Below, piece by piece: positions 32,329 to 41,522 of a stretch of 46,228 nt of DNA. The notes beneath the pieces were generated by a model. The model saw only the letters and a list, made by a program, of their open reading frames with translations. It made no database searches and was not told where the DNA came from. Origin of the DNA: Acidobacteriota bacterium (GTDB lineage: Bacteria; Acidobacteriota; Terriglobia; Terriglobales; Acidobacteriaceae); NCBI GenBank assembly GCA_003225075.1, contig QIAP01000065.1:1-46228 (forward strand), in the 5' to 3' direction. Numbering within the stretch: the stretch's first letter is position 1; each line of letters begins with the position of its first letter. A program made the position numbers and the translations under genes.

Positions 32329-34389
32329 ATGCGACTACTGCGCCTCCTCGCTATTGTTTGCTTGCTGGTTATGTCTGTAGCTCTCGTCCACTCTCAGCAG
32401 CAAATTAGCACTATGCCATTGCCTGCAAGTTTCCGGCCAGGAAGTGGTCAATTTGTCATCGACCAGTCATTTTCGGTTTCGCTTACAGGCTATAAAGACA
32501 AACGTGTGGAACGAGGCACACAGCGTTTTTTGCAACAGCTTTCCCGGCAAACCGGAATGCCGTTAGTCAATAAATCTGCCGAGTCATCACGAGCGGGTCT
32601 GACTATTCGTACAGACCACGGAAGCAAACAGGTTCAGGAACTCGGTGAAGATGAGTCCTACGATCTGCAAGTGACATCTTCAGGGGCGCAACTAAGCGCT
32701 CCTAGTCCTCTGGGCGTACTGCATGGACTGCAGACATTTCTTCAGTTGGTAAAAACCAGCAGCACCGGCTTTGCCGTGCCAGAGGTCACGATTCAGGATA
32801 GACCTCGCTTTGCTTGGCGTGGATTGATGATCGACGTAGCTCGCCATTTCATTCCCCTGGATGTACTAAAGCGCAATCTCGATGGGATGGCGGCGGTCAA
32901 GATGAACGTATTCCACTGGCATCTATCGGAGAACCAGGGGTTCCGCATCGAAAGCAAAAAATTGCCCAAGCTCCACCAACTCGGCTCCGACGGTCTCTAT
33001 TACACCCAGGATGAAGTACGCGAGTTGATCGCCTACGCGCGCGACCGGGGCATCCGCGTGATTCCGGAATTTGACATGCCCGGGCACAGCACCTCCTGGT
33101 TCGTCGGGTATCCCGAACTGGCGAGTGCGGCGGGCCCTTATCAGATCGAACGCAAATGGGGAGTCTTCGACCCCGCAATGGACCCAACCCAGGAGAGAAC
33201 ATACAAGTTCCTCGACCAGTTCATCGGTGAGATGGCCGCGCTTTTTCCCGATCAGTATTTTCACATCGGCGGTGACGAAGTAAATGGAAAGCAGTGGGAC
33301 GCCAATCCGAAGATTCAGGAGTTCATGCGTTCCCATGGCATGAAGAGCAATCAGGACCTGCAGGCATACTTCAACAAGCGAGTACAGGCGATAGTAAGCA
33401 AACATAAGAAAACCATGATCGGCTGGGATGAGATCCTGAATCCCGATTTGCGGAAAACTATTACCATCCAGTCATGGCGTGGCCAGCAATCGCTGGCGCA
33501 AGCAGCGAAGTTGGGTTATCGCGGGCTGCTGTCGCATGGCTATTACATTGATTTGATGTGGCCGGCATGGCAGCACTACGCGGTGGATCCCATGGCCGAT
33601 GCTGCGGCGAGCCTGAGCCCAGAAGAAAAGCAACGTATCTTGGGCGGGGAAGCCTGCATGTGGTCGGAATACGTTTCGCCGGAGAACATCGACTCACGTA
33701 TCTGGCCTCGGAGCGCGGCAATTGCGGAGCGTCTCTGGTCGCCGCAGAATGTGCAGGACGTGAATTCGATGTACCAGCGCCTTAAGATCGTCAGTCGGCA
33801 TTTAGACTGGCTGGGCTTGACTCATAATTCCAGCTATTGGCCCATGCTTCGCCGAATTGCGGGTACAGAGGACATTTCGGCATTGCGGACACTGGCTGAC
33901 GTGGTGGAGCCTGTCAAAGACTATACCCGCGAGGAAACTGCGCCATCAGTGCCGACAAGCGCAACTCCGCTGAATCGTCTGGTGGATGCTGCGCGTCCCG
34001 AAAGCCAGACGGCACGGCAGTTCGCCGCTCTGGTGAATGCTTTTATTTCGCAGCAATCCAACAGCGACGAGATTAGAGCTGAAATTCGTGCGCTGCTGAC
34101 GAGATGGCGTGACAATGCAAACAAATTTCAACCGGCGACGGTCAGTTCCTTTCTATTGAAGGAGGTTGTACCGGTTTCGAACGAACTCTCAGCGCTTGGT
34201 ACCGCCGGTCTGAGTGCGCTGGATTACCTCGAAAACGGGGAGACCCGTCCGGAGACGTGGGAGGCAGAACAACTTGCGCTAGTGGAACGAGCCAAGAAGC
34301 CGCAGGCGCAGGTTCTACTCATGGTGGCACCCGCGGTGCAGGCGTTAATTGAAGCGAGCGCCGCCACCGAACCTTCATCATCCAAATAG
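32329..34389 (+). CDS. Exported beta-N-acetylhexosaminidase (GH20)
   Basis: GH20 enzymes release terminal GlcNAc or GalNAc by substrate-assisted catalysis. ATG 32329 is preferred because GAAAGGG lies 9 bases upstream and the signal peptide starts there (RLLRLLAIVCLLVMSVALVHS); the open frame extends to 32296. The 686 residues contain the GH20b N-terminal domain (about 25-150). The barrel has FAWRGLMIDVARHFIP, FHWHLSENQGFRIESKK, IPEFDMPGHSTSW and the catalytic Asp316-Glu317 in HIGGDEVNGKQW. Conserved GGEACMWSEYV and WPRSAAIAERLW follow. The C-terminal 180 residues are helical and uncharacterised. It is 36 bp upstream of the Gfo/Idh oxidoreductase, so an amino-sugar role is likely. Confidence 0.93.
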   Translation: MRLLRLLAIVCLLVMSVALVHSQQQISTMPLPASFRPGSGQFVIDQSFSVSLTGYKDKRVERGTQRFLQQLSRQTGMPLVNKSAESSRAGLTIRTDHGSKQVQELGEDESYDLQVTSSGAQLSAPSPLGVLHGLQTFLQLVKTSSTGFAVPEVTIQDRPRFAWRGLMIDVARHFIPLDVLKRNLDGMAAVKMNVFHWHLSENQGFRIESKKLPKLHQLGSDGLYYTQDEVRELIAYARDRGIRVIPEFDMPGHSTSWFVGYPELASAAGPYQIERKWGVFDPAMDPTQERTYKFLDQFIGEMAALFPDQYFHIGGDEVNGKQWDANPKIQEFMRSHGMKSNQDLQAYFNKRVQAIVSKHKKTMIGWDEILNPDLRKTITIQSWRGQQSLAQAAKLGYRGLLSHGYYIDLMWPAWQHYAVDPMADAAASLSPEEKQRILGGEACMWSEYVSPENIDSRIWPRSAAIAERLWSPQNVQDVNSMYQRLKIVSRHLDWLGLTHNSSYWPMLRRIAGTEDISALRTLADVVEPVKDYTREETAPSVPTSATPLNRLVDAARPESQTARQFAALVNAFISQQSNSDEIRAEIRALLTRWRDNANKFQPATVSSFLLKEVVPVSNELSALGTAGLSALDYLENGETRPETWEAEQLALVERAKKPQAQVLLMVAPAVQALIEASAATEPSSSK

Positions 34390-34424
34390 CCCGGTGATCT
34401 CATATCGACCCGCCGCACAAAGCG

Positions 34425-35519
34425 ATGACTGAACGCAAACAGACGCTGAATGTCGCTATGATCGGTCATGGCTTTATCGGACGAGTCCATTCCAACGCCT
34501 TTCATCAAGTCGGCCACTTCTTCGATATTCCTTACAAACTCCATTTGAAGGTAGTCTGCGGCCGAGATCGCACCAAGCTAGACGCGATGGCGTCGCAATG
34601 GGGTTGGGAAGGAACGGAAACTGATTGGCGGGCTGTGATCAGCAGACCGGACATCCAAATTGTGGACATAGCAGCTCCTAACGTGTTGCACGCTCCGATA
34701 GCACTGGCTGCGGCCCAGGCAGGAAAAATCGTGCTTTGCGAGAAACCGCTGGCCATGTCGCTGGAAGAGGCTGAGGCTATGGCAAAGGCCGTTGATGGCC
34801 TGCCCAACCTGGTTTGGTTTAACTACCGCCGTGTACCAGCTATCGCGTTTGCAAGAGCACTCATTAATGAAGGCCGCACCGGCCAGACATTTCATTATCG
34901 TTCTACTTATCTACACCAATCCGGCACTGATCCAGCGAGAGCTTCAGGCTGGCGCTTTAAGCGTAGCGAGGCGGGTTCGGGCGCTATGGGAGATCTTTTG
35001 TCGCACTCTGTTGACCTCGGGTTTCATCTCAACGGCGCCATCACGGAGTTGATGGCGATGACTCACACTTTTGTCCCCGAACGGGAAGTGGATGATGCGG
35101 TGATGTTCCTGGCGCGGTTCACCAATGGCAGTATTGGGACTTTCGAGGCCAGCCGCTTTGCAGTAGGGTGCCGCAATCGCAATACTTTCGAGATCCATGG
35201 ATCACGGGGCATGTTGCGCTTCAATATGGAAAATATGAATCAGCTTGAGTTCTACGATGCGACTGAAGCTCCAAATCTTCAAGGCACCCGTAACCTGATG
35301 ATTACCGGTCCGGATCATCCCTATTCCTCGAACTTCTGGAAACCGGGTCACATCATTGGCTATGAGCACACCTTTATTGCCACTCTGGGAGATTTCTTTG
35401 GCGCATTAGCGCGGCACGAAGGGTTCCATCCAGATTTTGAGGATGCCGTCTTGGTCCAACGAGCCTTGAGTGCGGTCGAGCGATCGGCCGTGTCACGGAG
35501 TTGGGTGTCGTTGAAATGA
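34425..35519 (+). CDS. Gfo/Idh/MocA-family oxidoreductase
   Basis: This 364-residue NAD(P)-dependent sugar oxidoreductase-like protein has an N-terminal Rossmann domain (VAMIGHGFIGRVHSNAF), the family EKP motif in VLCEKPLAMSLEEAEAMAKA, and the C-terminal alpha/beta domain with MGDLLSHSVDLGFHLNG. The conserved catalytic-type His-x3-Asp in this block is retained (HSVDL). It lacks an export signal, in contrast to its GH20 neighbour, so it acts in the cytoplasm. Members oxidise or epimerise sugars, inositols or sugar acids. Following the hexosaminidase, amino-sugar processing is plausible. A hairpin lies 60 bp after its stop. Confidence 0.92.
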   Translation: MTERKQTLNVAMIGHGFIGRVHSNAFHQVGHFFDIPYKLHLKVVCGRDRTKLDAMASQWGWEGTETDWRAVISRPDIQIVDIAAPNVLHAPIALAAAQAGKIVLCEKPLAMSLEEAEAMAKAVDGLPNLVWFNYRRVPAIAFARALINEGRTGQTFHYRSTYLHQSGTDPARASGWRFKRSEAGSGAMGDLLSHSVDLGFHLNGAITELMAMTHTFVPEREVDDAVMFLARFTNGSIGTFEASRFAVGCRNRNTFEIHGSRGMLRFNMENMNQLEFYDATEAPNLQGTRNLMITGPDHPYSSNFWKPGHIIGYEHTFIATLGDFFGALARHEGFHPDFEDAVLVQRALSAVERSAVSRSWVSLK

Positions 35520-35579
35520 AGGGAAGAAGGACGTTTTTCGGATCTCCCGAAGCGCCAAATACATGCCTGTGGCCCTTGC

Positions 35580-35603
35580 GTAGGCTCCACGCCGCGAGCC
35601 TAC
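35580..35603. repeat. Perfect hairpin after the Gfo/Idh gene
   Basis: GTAGGCTC (35580-35587) and GAGCCTAC (35596-35603) form a perfect 8-bp stem with an 8-base GC-rich loop. It sits 60 bases after the oxidoreductase stop, in a 291-bp gap otherwise without features, and may end that transcript. No T-tract follows, so intrinsic termination is doubtful. The rest of the gap (to 35810) shows no clear promoter for the kinase gene. Confidence 0.45.
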
Positions 35604-35810
35604 AGGAAAGACCGTATGGACGCCGCAGGGTTACTCTCTTAGGCTTAAGGGTTGATCTGTCTATAAATGTCGTATTCCTTTACAGTATTTGGGCAAGGGG
35701 CCATCTTGGTCCGGTTGGCAGTGGGGAGAGAGTCTTTCGTTCCGTTATCGGGCCTCTCAAGGCGACACTCTTTCATTTTTCTACGACGTCTCATCTTCGA
35801 GTAAAAACGT

Positions 35811-38633
35811 GTGCAAGGGTGCGTTGTGGCCTTTTTGCGGATACTCATAGCAGATGATCACGAAACGGTACGCCGTGGGCTGCGCAATCTTTTATCTTTG
35901 CGTCCCGAGTGGGAGATCTGCGGCGAGGCCGTTGATGGCCACGATGCTGTGCAGAAAGTCAAAGAACTAAAACCCCGAGTTGCCGTGCTCGACATCAGCA
36001 TGCCGCAACTAAACGGTCTGGAAGCCACACGTCTGATCCGAAAAGAAGTTCCGGAGACTGAAGTTCTTATCGTAAGCCAGCACGTGTCGCCAGCGGTCGT
36101 GGCTGCGGCAATGAACGCCGGCGCGCGAGGCTATGTTGTCAAAGCCGATGTACCGCGTGACTTTCTGGCAGCTGTTGAGGCTGTAAGTCAGTGTAGATCC
36201 GCTTTCAGCTCCAGTGTCGCTGACTATCCGGCGAACCTGTTCCTCCATGCGGATGATCCTTCTCGCAATTTAATCCTCCCAGCCAGCGCCGCGGACACTG
36301 AACTCGATTCGATTGGCGGTAGTGGTCACAGCGCTCTCGTGGGCGTAAGAGACCGACTGATTTTTCAGCAAAGTCCCCAGCCGATGTGGGTGTGTGATGC
36401 GAGCACCCTTCAATTCCTTGATGTCAACGAAGCGGCGATTCGGAACTACGGGTACTCGCGCCAAGAATTTGTCGGAATGACAATTAAGAATATCCATCCT
36501 GGGGAAGACGTTCCGAGACTGGAACAAGCTTTGAGCGAGGCCCACCTTGCTGGAGTTTACAGCGGACAATGGAGGCACCGAACAAAGAACGGATCTTTTA
36601 TCGATGTAGAGGTAACCTCGCATCAGCAAGACTTTGTCGGGAAACAGATCTGGTTTTCGGTCGCAAATGACATTACGGACCGCAAGCGAGCTGAAGCTGC
36701 ATGCCTTATGCTAGCGGCAATTGTGGATTCCTCCGATGATGCGATTATCTCCAAAGACTTGAATGGGGTTATCACCAGCTGGAACATCAGCGCTCAGCGT
36801 ATTTTCGGTTATGACGCTGCAGAAGCGATCGGACGGAATATTAGGATTATCATTCCACCCGAACTGCGAGATGAAGAGCCAAAGATCCTACAACGGCTCC
36901 GGGCCGGTGAACGCATCGGGCATTATGAAACAACTCGCGTCACCAAGCAGGGGAAAAGAGTCAAGGTCTCGTTGACTATCTCTCCAATAAAAGACTCTGA
37001 CGGGCGAGTTATAGGTGCTTCCAAGATCGCCCGCGACATAACCGAGCGCTTGCAGATTGAATCGGCGTTACGTGACAGTGAGAATCGTCTCCGCTTGGCA
37101 CAAGCGGCGGCCAACATCGGTACGTGGGAATGGGATCCAGTCCGTAATGTAGGTTCCTTGTCGGACGACCTCCATCGAATGTTTGGAACAGACTCGACCG
37201 ATCAACGGCACCCCCAAACCTGGATTTCCCATGTTCATCCCGAAGACCTGCCGAAGGTGCAGGCCAAAATGGAAGAAACTCGTGGCTCGGATGTGATGGA
37301 ATTCGAATACCGTTACCAGCATCCTGAACGCGGACTTCGCTGGTTTTACTGCAAGGGCCGCAGATTTTCTGATGGTAACAACGACCGCAGTATGTTTGGC
37401 GTCCTTTTGGACGTTACCGAGCGTAAGCAGCTCGAACAGGAATTGCGGGCAGCTCATGATGAACTCGAAAAACGAGTTCAGGAGCGGACGGCTGAGCTCG
37501 CTGAATCCAATCGGGCGCTTGAAGCGCAGATAAGAGCGCGGACCCAAGCCCAAGAAGCGCTGGAAAGGCAGACTGGCACTTTACGTGAGCACTCCCAATT
37601 GCTGGACTTGGCGAATGACGCAATTTTCATTCGCAGCTTTGACGGCACGGTGTCGTACTGGAACGACGGCGCCGAACGGCTGTATGGCTGGACCAAGGAA
37701 GAGGCGCGGGAAAAGCGACTCGGTATGCTCTTGCAAACGAAGTTTCCCACTCCTTTCGAAAAGATCAAGGAGGCTCTGGTACGAGATGGTAACTGGGAGG
37801 GGGAGCTCGTTCATACCAGGAAAGACGGCAGCCGTGTTACGGTAGCGAGCCGCTGGACGCTTTGGCGAGATCAAGACGGAAGGCCCCTGGGTTGGTTACA
37901 GATCAATACTGACATTTCCGGTCGCAGGCGTGCCGAGGAAAGCTTGCGCCACCTTTCCGCTCGTCTGTTGCAACTTCAGGATGATGAGAGACGCCGCATC
38001 GCCCGCGAACTCCATGACAGCGCGGGGCAGATTCTCGTGGCCCTGGACATAAATCTTTCTTTAATCGAGAAGAATGCCGAAAACCATTCTCCCAAAACCG
38101 TGAACGCAATCAACGAGAGTCTTGGCTTAGTACAGCAACTCTCCAAAGAGCTTCGGACCATCTCCCATTTGCTGCATCCGCCGCTTCTCGACGAAGCAGG
38201 CCTCCGCTCTGCGGTCCAATGGTATGTTGACGGTTTTGCGAAACGAAGCAAAATACCTGTCGATTTGGAACTTGCGTCCGACTTGGGCCGGCTGCCGCGA
38301 GAGTTGGAAACAACAATCTTCCGGATAGTGCAGGAGTGCCTTACAAACATTCATCGCCACTCTGGTAGTGCGACCGCCAATATCCGGATTTCGCGAAATT
38401 CAGATGGGGTGGCCGTGGAAATACGAGACCGCGGTAAAGGCATGTCCAATAACAATTCTCGCAACTCCTCCGGACCTGTTACTCCGGGGGTTGGAATCCA
38501 AGGTATGCGAGAGCGAGTCCGTCAACTGGGCGGGCATTTGAAAATTCGCTCGGGAAGTGGCGGGACTACCGTTAGTGCCATTTTGCCGGTTGCCATTGCT
38601 TCGGCTCAAAGTGCAACCGGAGCCGCGGATTAA
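35811..38633 (+). CDS. Receiver-PAS(x4)-histidine kinase fusion protein
   Basis: This 940-residue cytoplasmic sensor has domains in an unusual order. First is a NarL/FixJ-like receiver (about 9-125) with acid pocket DDH and phospho-acceptor D61 in AVLDISMPQLNG. Four PAS/PAC units follow (about 180-295, 300-415, 420-540 and 590-710; PAC ends such as NDITDRKRAE, RDITERLQIE, LDVTERKQLE, TDISGRRRAE). A coiled-coil linker rich in Glu/Arg precedes the fourth (HDELEKRVQERTAELAE). The kinase is HisKA_3 type, with phosphorylated His735 in RRIARELHDSAGQIL and an ATPase domain (EIRDRGKGM, GVGIQGMRERVRQLGG). There are no membrane segments. Start GTG 35811 or GTG 35826. No partner response regulator gene is adjacent. 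Confidence 0.92.
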   Translation: MQGCVVAFLRILIADDHETVRRGLRNLLSLRPEWEICGEAVDGHDAVQKVKELKPRVAVLDISMPQLNGLEATRLIRKEVPETEVLIVSQHVSPAVVAAAMNAGARGYVVKADVPRDFLAAVEAVSQCRSAFSSSVADYPANLFLHADDPSRNLILPASAADTELDSIGGSGHSALVGVRDRLIFQQSPQPMWVCDASTLQFLDVNEAAIRNYGYSRQEFVGMTIKNIHPGEDVPRLEQALSEAHLAGVYSGQWRHRTKNGSFIDVEVTSHQQDFVGKQIWFSVANDITDRKRAEAACLMLAAIVDSSDDAIISKDLNGVITSWNISAQRIFGYDAAEAIGRNIRIIIPPELRDEEPKILQRLRAGERIGHYETTRVTKQGKRVKVSLTISPIKDSDGRVIGASKIARDITERLQIESALRDSENRLRLAQAAANIGTWEWDPVRNVGSLSDDLHRMFGTDSTDQRHPQTWISHVHPEDLPKVQAKMEETRGSDVMEFEYRYQHPERGLRWFYCKGRRFSDGNNDRSMFGVLLDVTERKQLEQELRAAHDELEKRVQERTAELAESNRALEAQIRARTQAQEALERQTGTLREHSQLLDLANDAIFIRSFDGTVSYWNDGAERLYGWTKEEAREKRLGMLLQTKFPTPFEKIKEALVRDGNWEGELVHTRKDGSRVTVASRWTLWRDQDGRPLGWLQINTDISGRRRAEESLRHLSARLLQLQDDERRRIARELHDSAGQILVALDINLSLIEKNAENHSPKTVNAINESLGLVQQLSKELRTISHLLHPPLLDEAGLRSAVQWYVDGFAKRSKIPVDLELASDLGRLPRELETTIFRIVQECLTNIHRHSGSATANIRISRNSDGVAVEIRDRGKGMSNNNSRNSSGPVTPGVGIQGMRERVRQLGGHLKIRSGSGGTTVSAILPVAIASAQSATGAAD

Positions 38634-38678
38634 CGGCAGCAAAAAACTAGCCAAGCCTTATTTAAATGAGGGGCTCAA

Positions 38679-39674
38679 TTACTTGTTAGCTCGCTCTATA
38701 TGGTGCCCATAATATTCGTAGGCCGACATTGGTTTTTCGCCGCCTTTCTTCCATAACCGGGTATCTTCAGAGAACTTGCCAAGGGCACGCGCCATTTCGC
38801 GAATGTGAATGGCAACCGCCCCACAGCACGCGCCAATGTAATTGATGCCCATATCCCTTGCCGCTACTGCATAGTCGCCCATATCGCCACGAGTAACCTG
38901 CAGCGGATCGAGCCCATACGGAAACTCTGGCAGGCTCGTAAAATCAGGCTTGTCCACCGGTGTGTGATAGCCGACAGGCTGGCACGCGAGATAGCCTGAG
39001 ACCGCTTTGCGCATCTGTTCCATGGCAGGCAGCATGTGTTCGGGAGGGCGCAAACAATTCATGCCGACGATATCGGCCCCGGCGTCGAACAAGGTCTTGG
39101 CCGCATACGCTGCACTCTTTCCCTCTGCGGTTTCATCTTTGTTCTCGAAACAAATAGTGACCATCGCAGGCAGACCCGTCTTCTTCGCGCACTCCACCGC
39201 AATAAGAGCTTCACCCAGCCAGGAGAAGGTTTCTCCGATAATGAAGTCCACTCCCTCATCCACTTGCACTTCGAGTTGCTCGTCGAAGGTCTTCCGTACC
39301 CGGTCCTTTGCAGAGGCACTGTCGGGTTCATACATCCAGGTGAGACTTAGGTTGCCCGCGACCAGACACTGATCGCCCGCCACTTCGCGGGCGATCCTAA
39401 CAGCGGCACGGTTAAGATCTTCCAGTCGATTCTGCAAGCCAACCGTGGCCAATTTATCGCGGCTGGCGTAGAACGTGAGCGTCTGCAGCACTTCCGCACC
39501 AGCTTGCCGAAACTCGATGTGCAGTTCGCGGAGAGCGTCTGGATAAGTCAATGCGACTTCGGGCGTGAATGGACCCGCGCGTACCCACCCACGTTTCTCC
39601 AGTTCCAGCAGATAGCCACCATCCCCCAAAACTGGGCCGTCCTTCAGCCGCTCCAGAATCCCTTTGTTCTTCAT
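38679..39674 (-). CDS. Betaine-homocysteine S-methyltransferase-like protein
   Basis: This 331-residue zinc-dependent homocysteine methyltransferase is close to animal-type BHMT. It has GDGGYLLELEKRGWVRAGP, LQTLTFYASRDKL, YHTPVDKPDFTSLPEFPYGL and the zinc ligands Cys207 (GMNCLRPP), Cys283 and Cys284 (YIGACCGA). BHMT moves a methyl group from glycine betaine to homocysteine, giving methionine and dimethylglycine. No cobalamin domain is present. It is 91 bp downstream of the FAD oxidoreductase gene on the same strand, behind the TetR-flanked promoter region. A choline-monooxygenase-like Rieske gene on the other side supports a betaine or related methyl-donor role. The exact donor is not proven. 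Confidence 0.85.
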   Translation of the reverse strand: MKNKGILERLKDGPVLGDGGYLLELEKRGWVRAGPFTPEVALTYPDALRELHIEFRQAGAEVLQTLTFYASRDKLATVGLQNRLEDLNRAAVRIAREVAGDQCLVAGNLSLTWMYEPDSASAKDRVRKTFDEQLEVQVDEGVDFIIGETFSWLGEALIAVECAKKTGLPAMVTICFENKDETAEGKSAAYAAKTLFDAGADIVGMNCLRPPEHMLPAMEQMRKAVSGYLACQPVGYHTPVDKPDFTSLPEFPYGLDPLQVTRGDMGDYAVAARDMGINYIGACCGAVAIHIREMARALGKFSEDTRLWKKGGEKPMSAYEYYGHHIERANK

Positions 39675-39765
39675 CCTTGCTCCTTAGCGGAATATGTTTT
39701 GGCACATTGATGGAAATGCTTTCTGCCCCGATTCCGAATCACACCCGCGCGAGAGGTGCGATTGC

Positions 39766-41394
39766 TTACGCCGCAGCCCCCTTAAATCGCCCCTTTTTCC
39801 AGTCACGCAGGGCTTGGTGAGCAGCGTTGTGTCCGGGGGCGCCAGTGACTCCGCCGCCGGGATGCGCGCCCGCCCCGCAAAGATAAAGTCCGGCAATGGG
39901 AGTGCGGTACTGCGCCCATCCTGCTACCGGACGCATAAAGAACAACTGCTCAAGGCTAAGGTCGCCGTGGAAAATGTTGCCTTCAGTCAGCCCGTAGGTG
40001 CGTTCGAGATCGAGTGGTGTCAGCACTTGCCTGGTAAGGATTGCGTTCGGCACATTAGGCGCGTATTCCGCAATCTTCTTCACCACCCGATCGCCCAGCA
40101 GGTCTCGCTTTTCGTCCCAGCTTCCCTCACGCAGGTGATAGGGAACGTATTGCACGAAGCAAGTCATGATGTGCTTACCCTTCGGCGCAAGAGAATCGTC
40201 GACGTTCGAGGCGACAACGCAGTCCACCCAGAGCTCTTCCGGGATCTCTCCGGACTTGGCGATGTCGTAACAACGCTCGGCAAACTGAAGCGAAGGTACC
40301 AGCGTGTAGAGCGCGCGTTCCTTTGGCGTAGCATTCCCGGGAGTCCCCGTGAACCGCGGCTCCTCGGCTAGCACCATGTTCACCTTGGCGCAGGGACCTT
40401 CCATCTTTATGCCCCTCACTGCGCGCAGAAAATCCTCCGGCAGTTCACTCGCACCCAGCATCTTCAGGAAGGTGCGCTTGGGGTCCGCATTAGAGAGCAC
40501 CAGGCGCGAGCGGATTTCCGAGCCATCCTCGAGCACGACCCCTCGGACGCAGCGATGACGGCTGTCAATCTGAGCGACGGGTGCGCTAGTACGAATTTCC
40601 ACTCCCCGCCTCTTACCGGTAGCGGCCAAGGCCTGCGTGATTGCGCCCATTCCGCCCATAACGTGGCCGTAGAAGCCCTGCACTTCGTGGTCGCCCCCGC
40701 TCAACAGATGAAAGAGCAGACCGAGTGCAGAACCAGGCTGATACGGGCCTCCGTGTTTGCCATAAATATTGTTGGCGAGGAATAAGGTTTTGATTTTGTC
40801 GGATTCATAATTGCGATCGAGAAAGTTGCCCAGGCTGCCGGTGAGGAATGCGATCAACTGAGCAACCTCGCTGGCTGAAATTCCGCGAACATGCTTCCCG
40901 ACTCGAAAAAGATCGCACCACCCGCCGGCTGAGTTCATCCCGGGCTCGGGAGGAGGCTGCAAGAAGAACGGTTGCAAATAGCGAGCGAGTTTCTTAAGTT
41001 GGTCGTCTACCCGGACAAAAGTCTGGGCATCTCTGGGAGAAATCTTTCGAAACTCGGCTACTGCACGTTTACGGTCCGCCCACCAGGGGATAACTTGGTG
41101 ATCAGGGAACGGGACTTGGAGCGCTGGGTCACAGAGCACCATTCGCAGTCCGTACTCGCGCAGGTTCAGGTCAGTGATAATTTCGGGACGTAGCATGCTG
41201 GCGATGTACGAAGTGGTGGAAGCGCGACAGCCAGGGGCGATTTCTTCCGTAACACAACAGCCTCCGACGATTTCGCGGCGCTCCAAAACCAACGTAGAAA
41301 GTCCGGCGCGTGCAAGATAGGCGGCGGCGGTCAAACCGTTATGCCCGCCACCAACGACGATTACGTCGTACGTCCGCTGAGCTGTTAGAGACAT
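39766..41394 (-). CDS. FAD-dependent oxidoreductase (phytoene-desaturase/PYROXD2-like)
   Basis: This 542-residue flavoprotein opens with the dinucleotide-binding motif VIVVGGGHNGLTAAAYLARAG, followed by LVLERREIVGGCCVTEE. The C-terminus carries the second FAD motif LYLCGAGAHPGGGVTGAPG. The middle resembles the CrtI/PYROXD2 group more than sarcosine or dimethylglycine oxidases. The electron donor is unknown. ATG 41394 lies 8 bases from a perfect 15-bp palindrome (41403-41417), so repression by the divergent TetR regulator is likely. It is probably cotranscribed with the BHMT-like gene. There are no carotenoid genes nearby, so a carotenoid role is not supported. Confidence 0.88.
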   Translation of the reverse strand: MSLTAQRTYDVIVVGGGHNGLTAAAYLARAGLSTLVLERREIVGGCCVTEEIAPGCRASTTSYIASMLRPEIITDLNLREYGLRMVLCDPALQVPFPDHQVIPWWADRKRAVAEFRKISPRDAQTFVRVDDQLKKLARYLQPFFLQPPPEPGMNSAGGWCDLFRVGKHVRGISASEVAQLIAFLTGSLGNFLDRNYESDKIKTLFLANNIYGKHGGPYQPGSALGLLFHLLSGGDHEVQGFYGHVMGGMGAITQALAATGKRRGVEIRTSAPVAQIDSRHRCVRGVVLEDGSEIRSRLVLSNADPKRTFLKMLGASELPEDFLRAVRGIKMEGPCAKVNMVLAEEPRFTGTPGNATPKERALYTLVPSLQFAERCYDIAKSGEIPEELWVDCVVASNVDDSLAPKGKHIMTCFVQYVPYHLREGSWDEKRDLLGDRVVKKIAEYAPNVPNAILTRQVLTPLDLERTYGLTEGNIFHGDLSLEQLFFMRPVAGWAQYRTPIAGLYLCGAGAHPGGGVTGAPGHNAAHQALRDWKKGRFKGAAA

Positions 41395-41402
41395 GTTGCT
41401 GT

Positions 41403-41417
41403 ATGACCTATGGTCAT
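41403..41417. promoter_or_regulatory. Palindromic operator candidate ATGACC-TAT-GGTCAT
   Basis: This perfect palindrome (6-bp arms, 3-base centre) lies 8 bases upstream of the FAD oxidoreductase start. A second site of the same TGACY-N3-GGTCA design lies at 41505-41517, just before the divergent TetR gene. Matching palindromes at both start sites are what an autoregulated TetR repressor controlling both directions would need. This is inferred from pattern and position. Confidence 0.65.
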
Positions 41418-41504
41418 GAAATCACTGGTAAGGCAACGACACATTACTGCATAACGCAATAAAATTGATTGATATTCGTCATATTTTTCGATATCGTTTT
41501 TCCC

Positions 41505-41517
41505 TGACTTGAGGTCA
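41505..41517. promoter_or_regulatory. Second operator candidate TGACT-TGA-GGTCA
   Basis: This has the same 13-bp design as the palindrome at 41403-41417, with one mismatch in the left arm (T for C). It ends 5 bases before the TetR ATG at 41523. Binding here would block transcription or very early elongation of the tetR-Rieske unit. The 87 bases between the two sites are AT-rich and should hold the divergent promoters; an extra imperfect repeat (GATATTCG ... CGATATC) lies at about 41471-41495. Confidence 0.6.
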
Positions 41518-41522
41518 CTATT

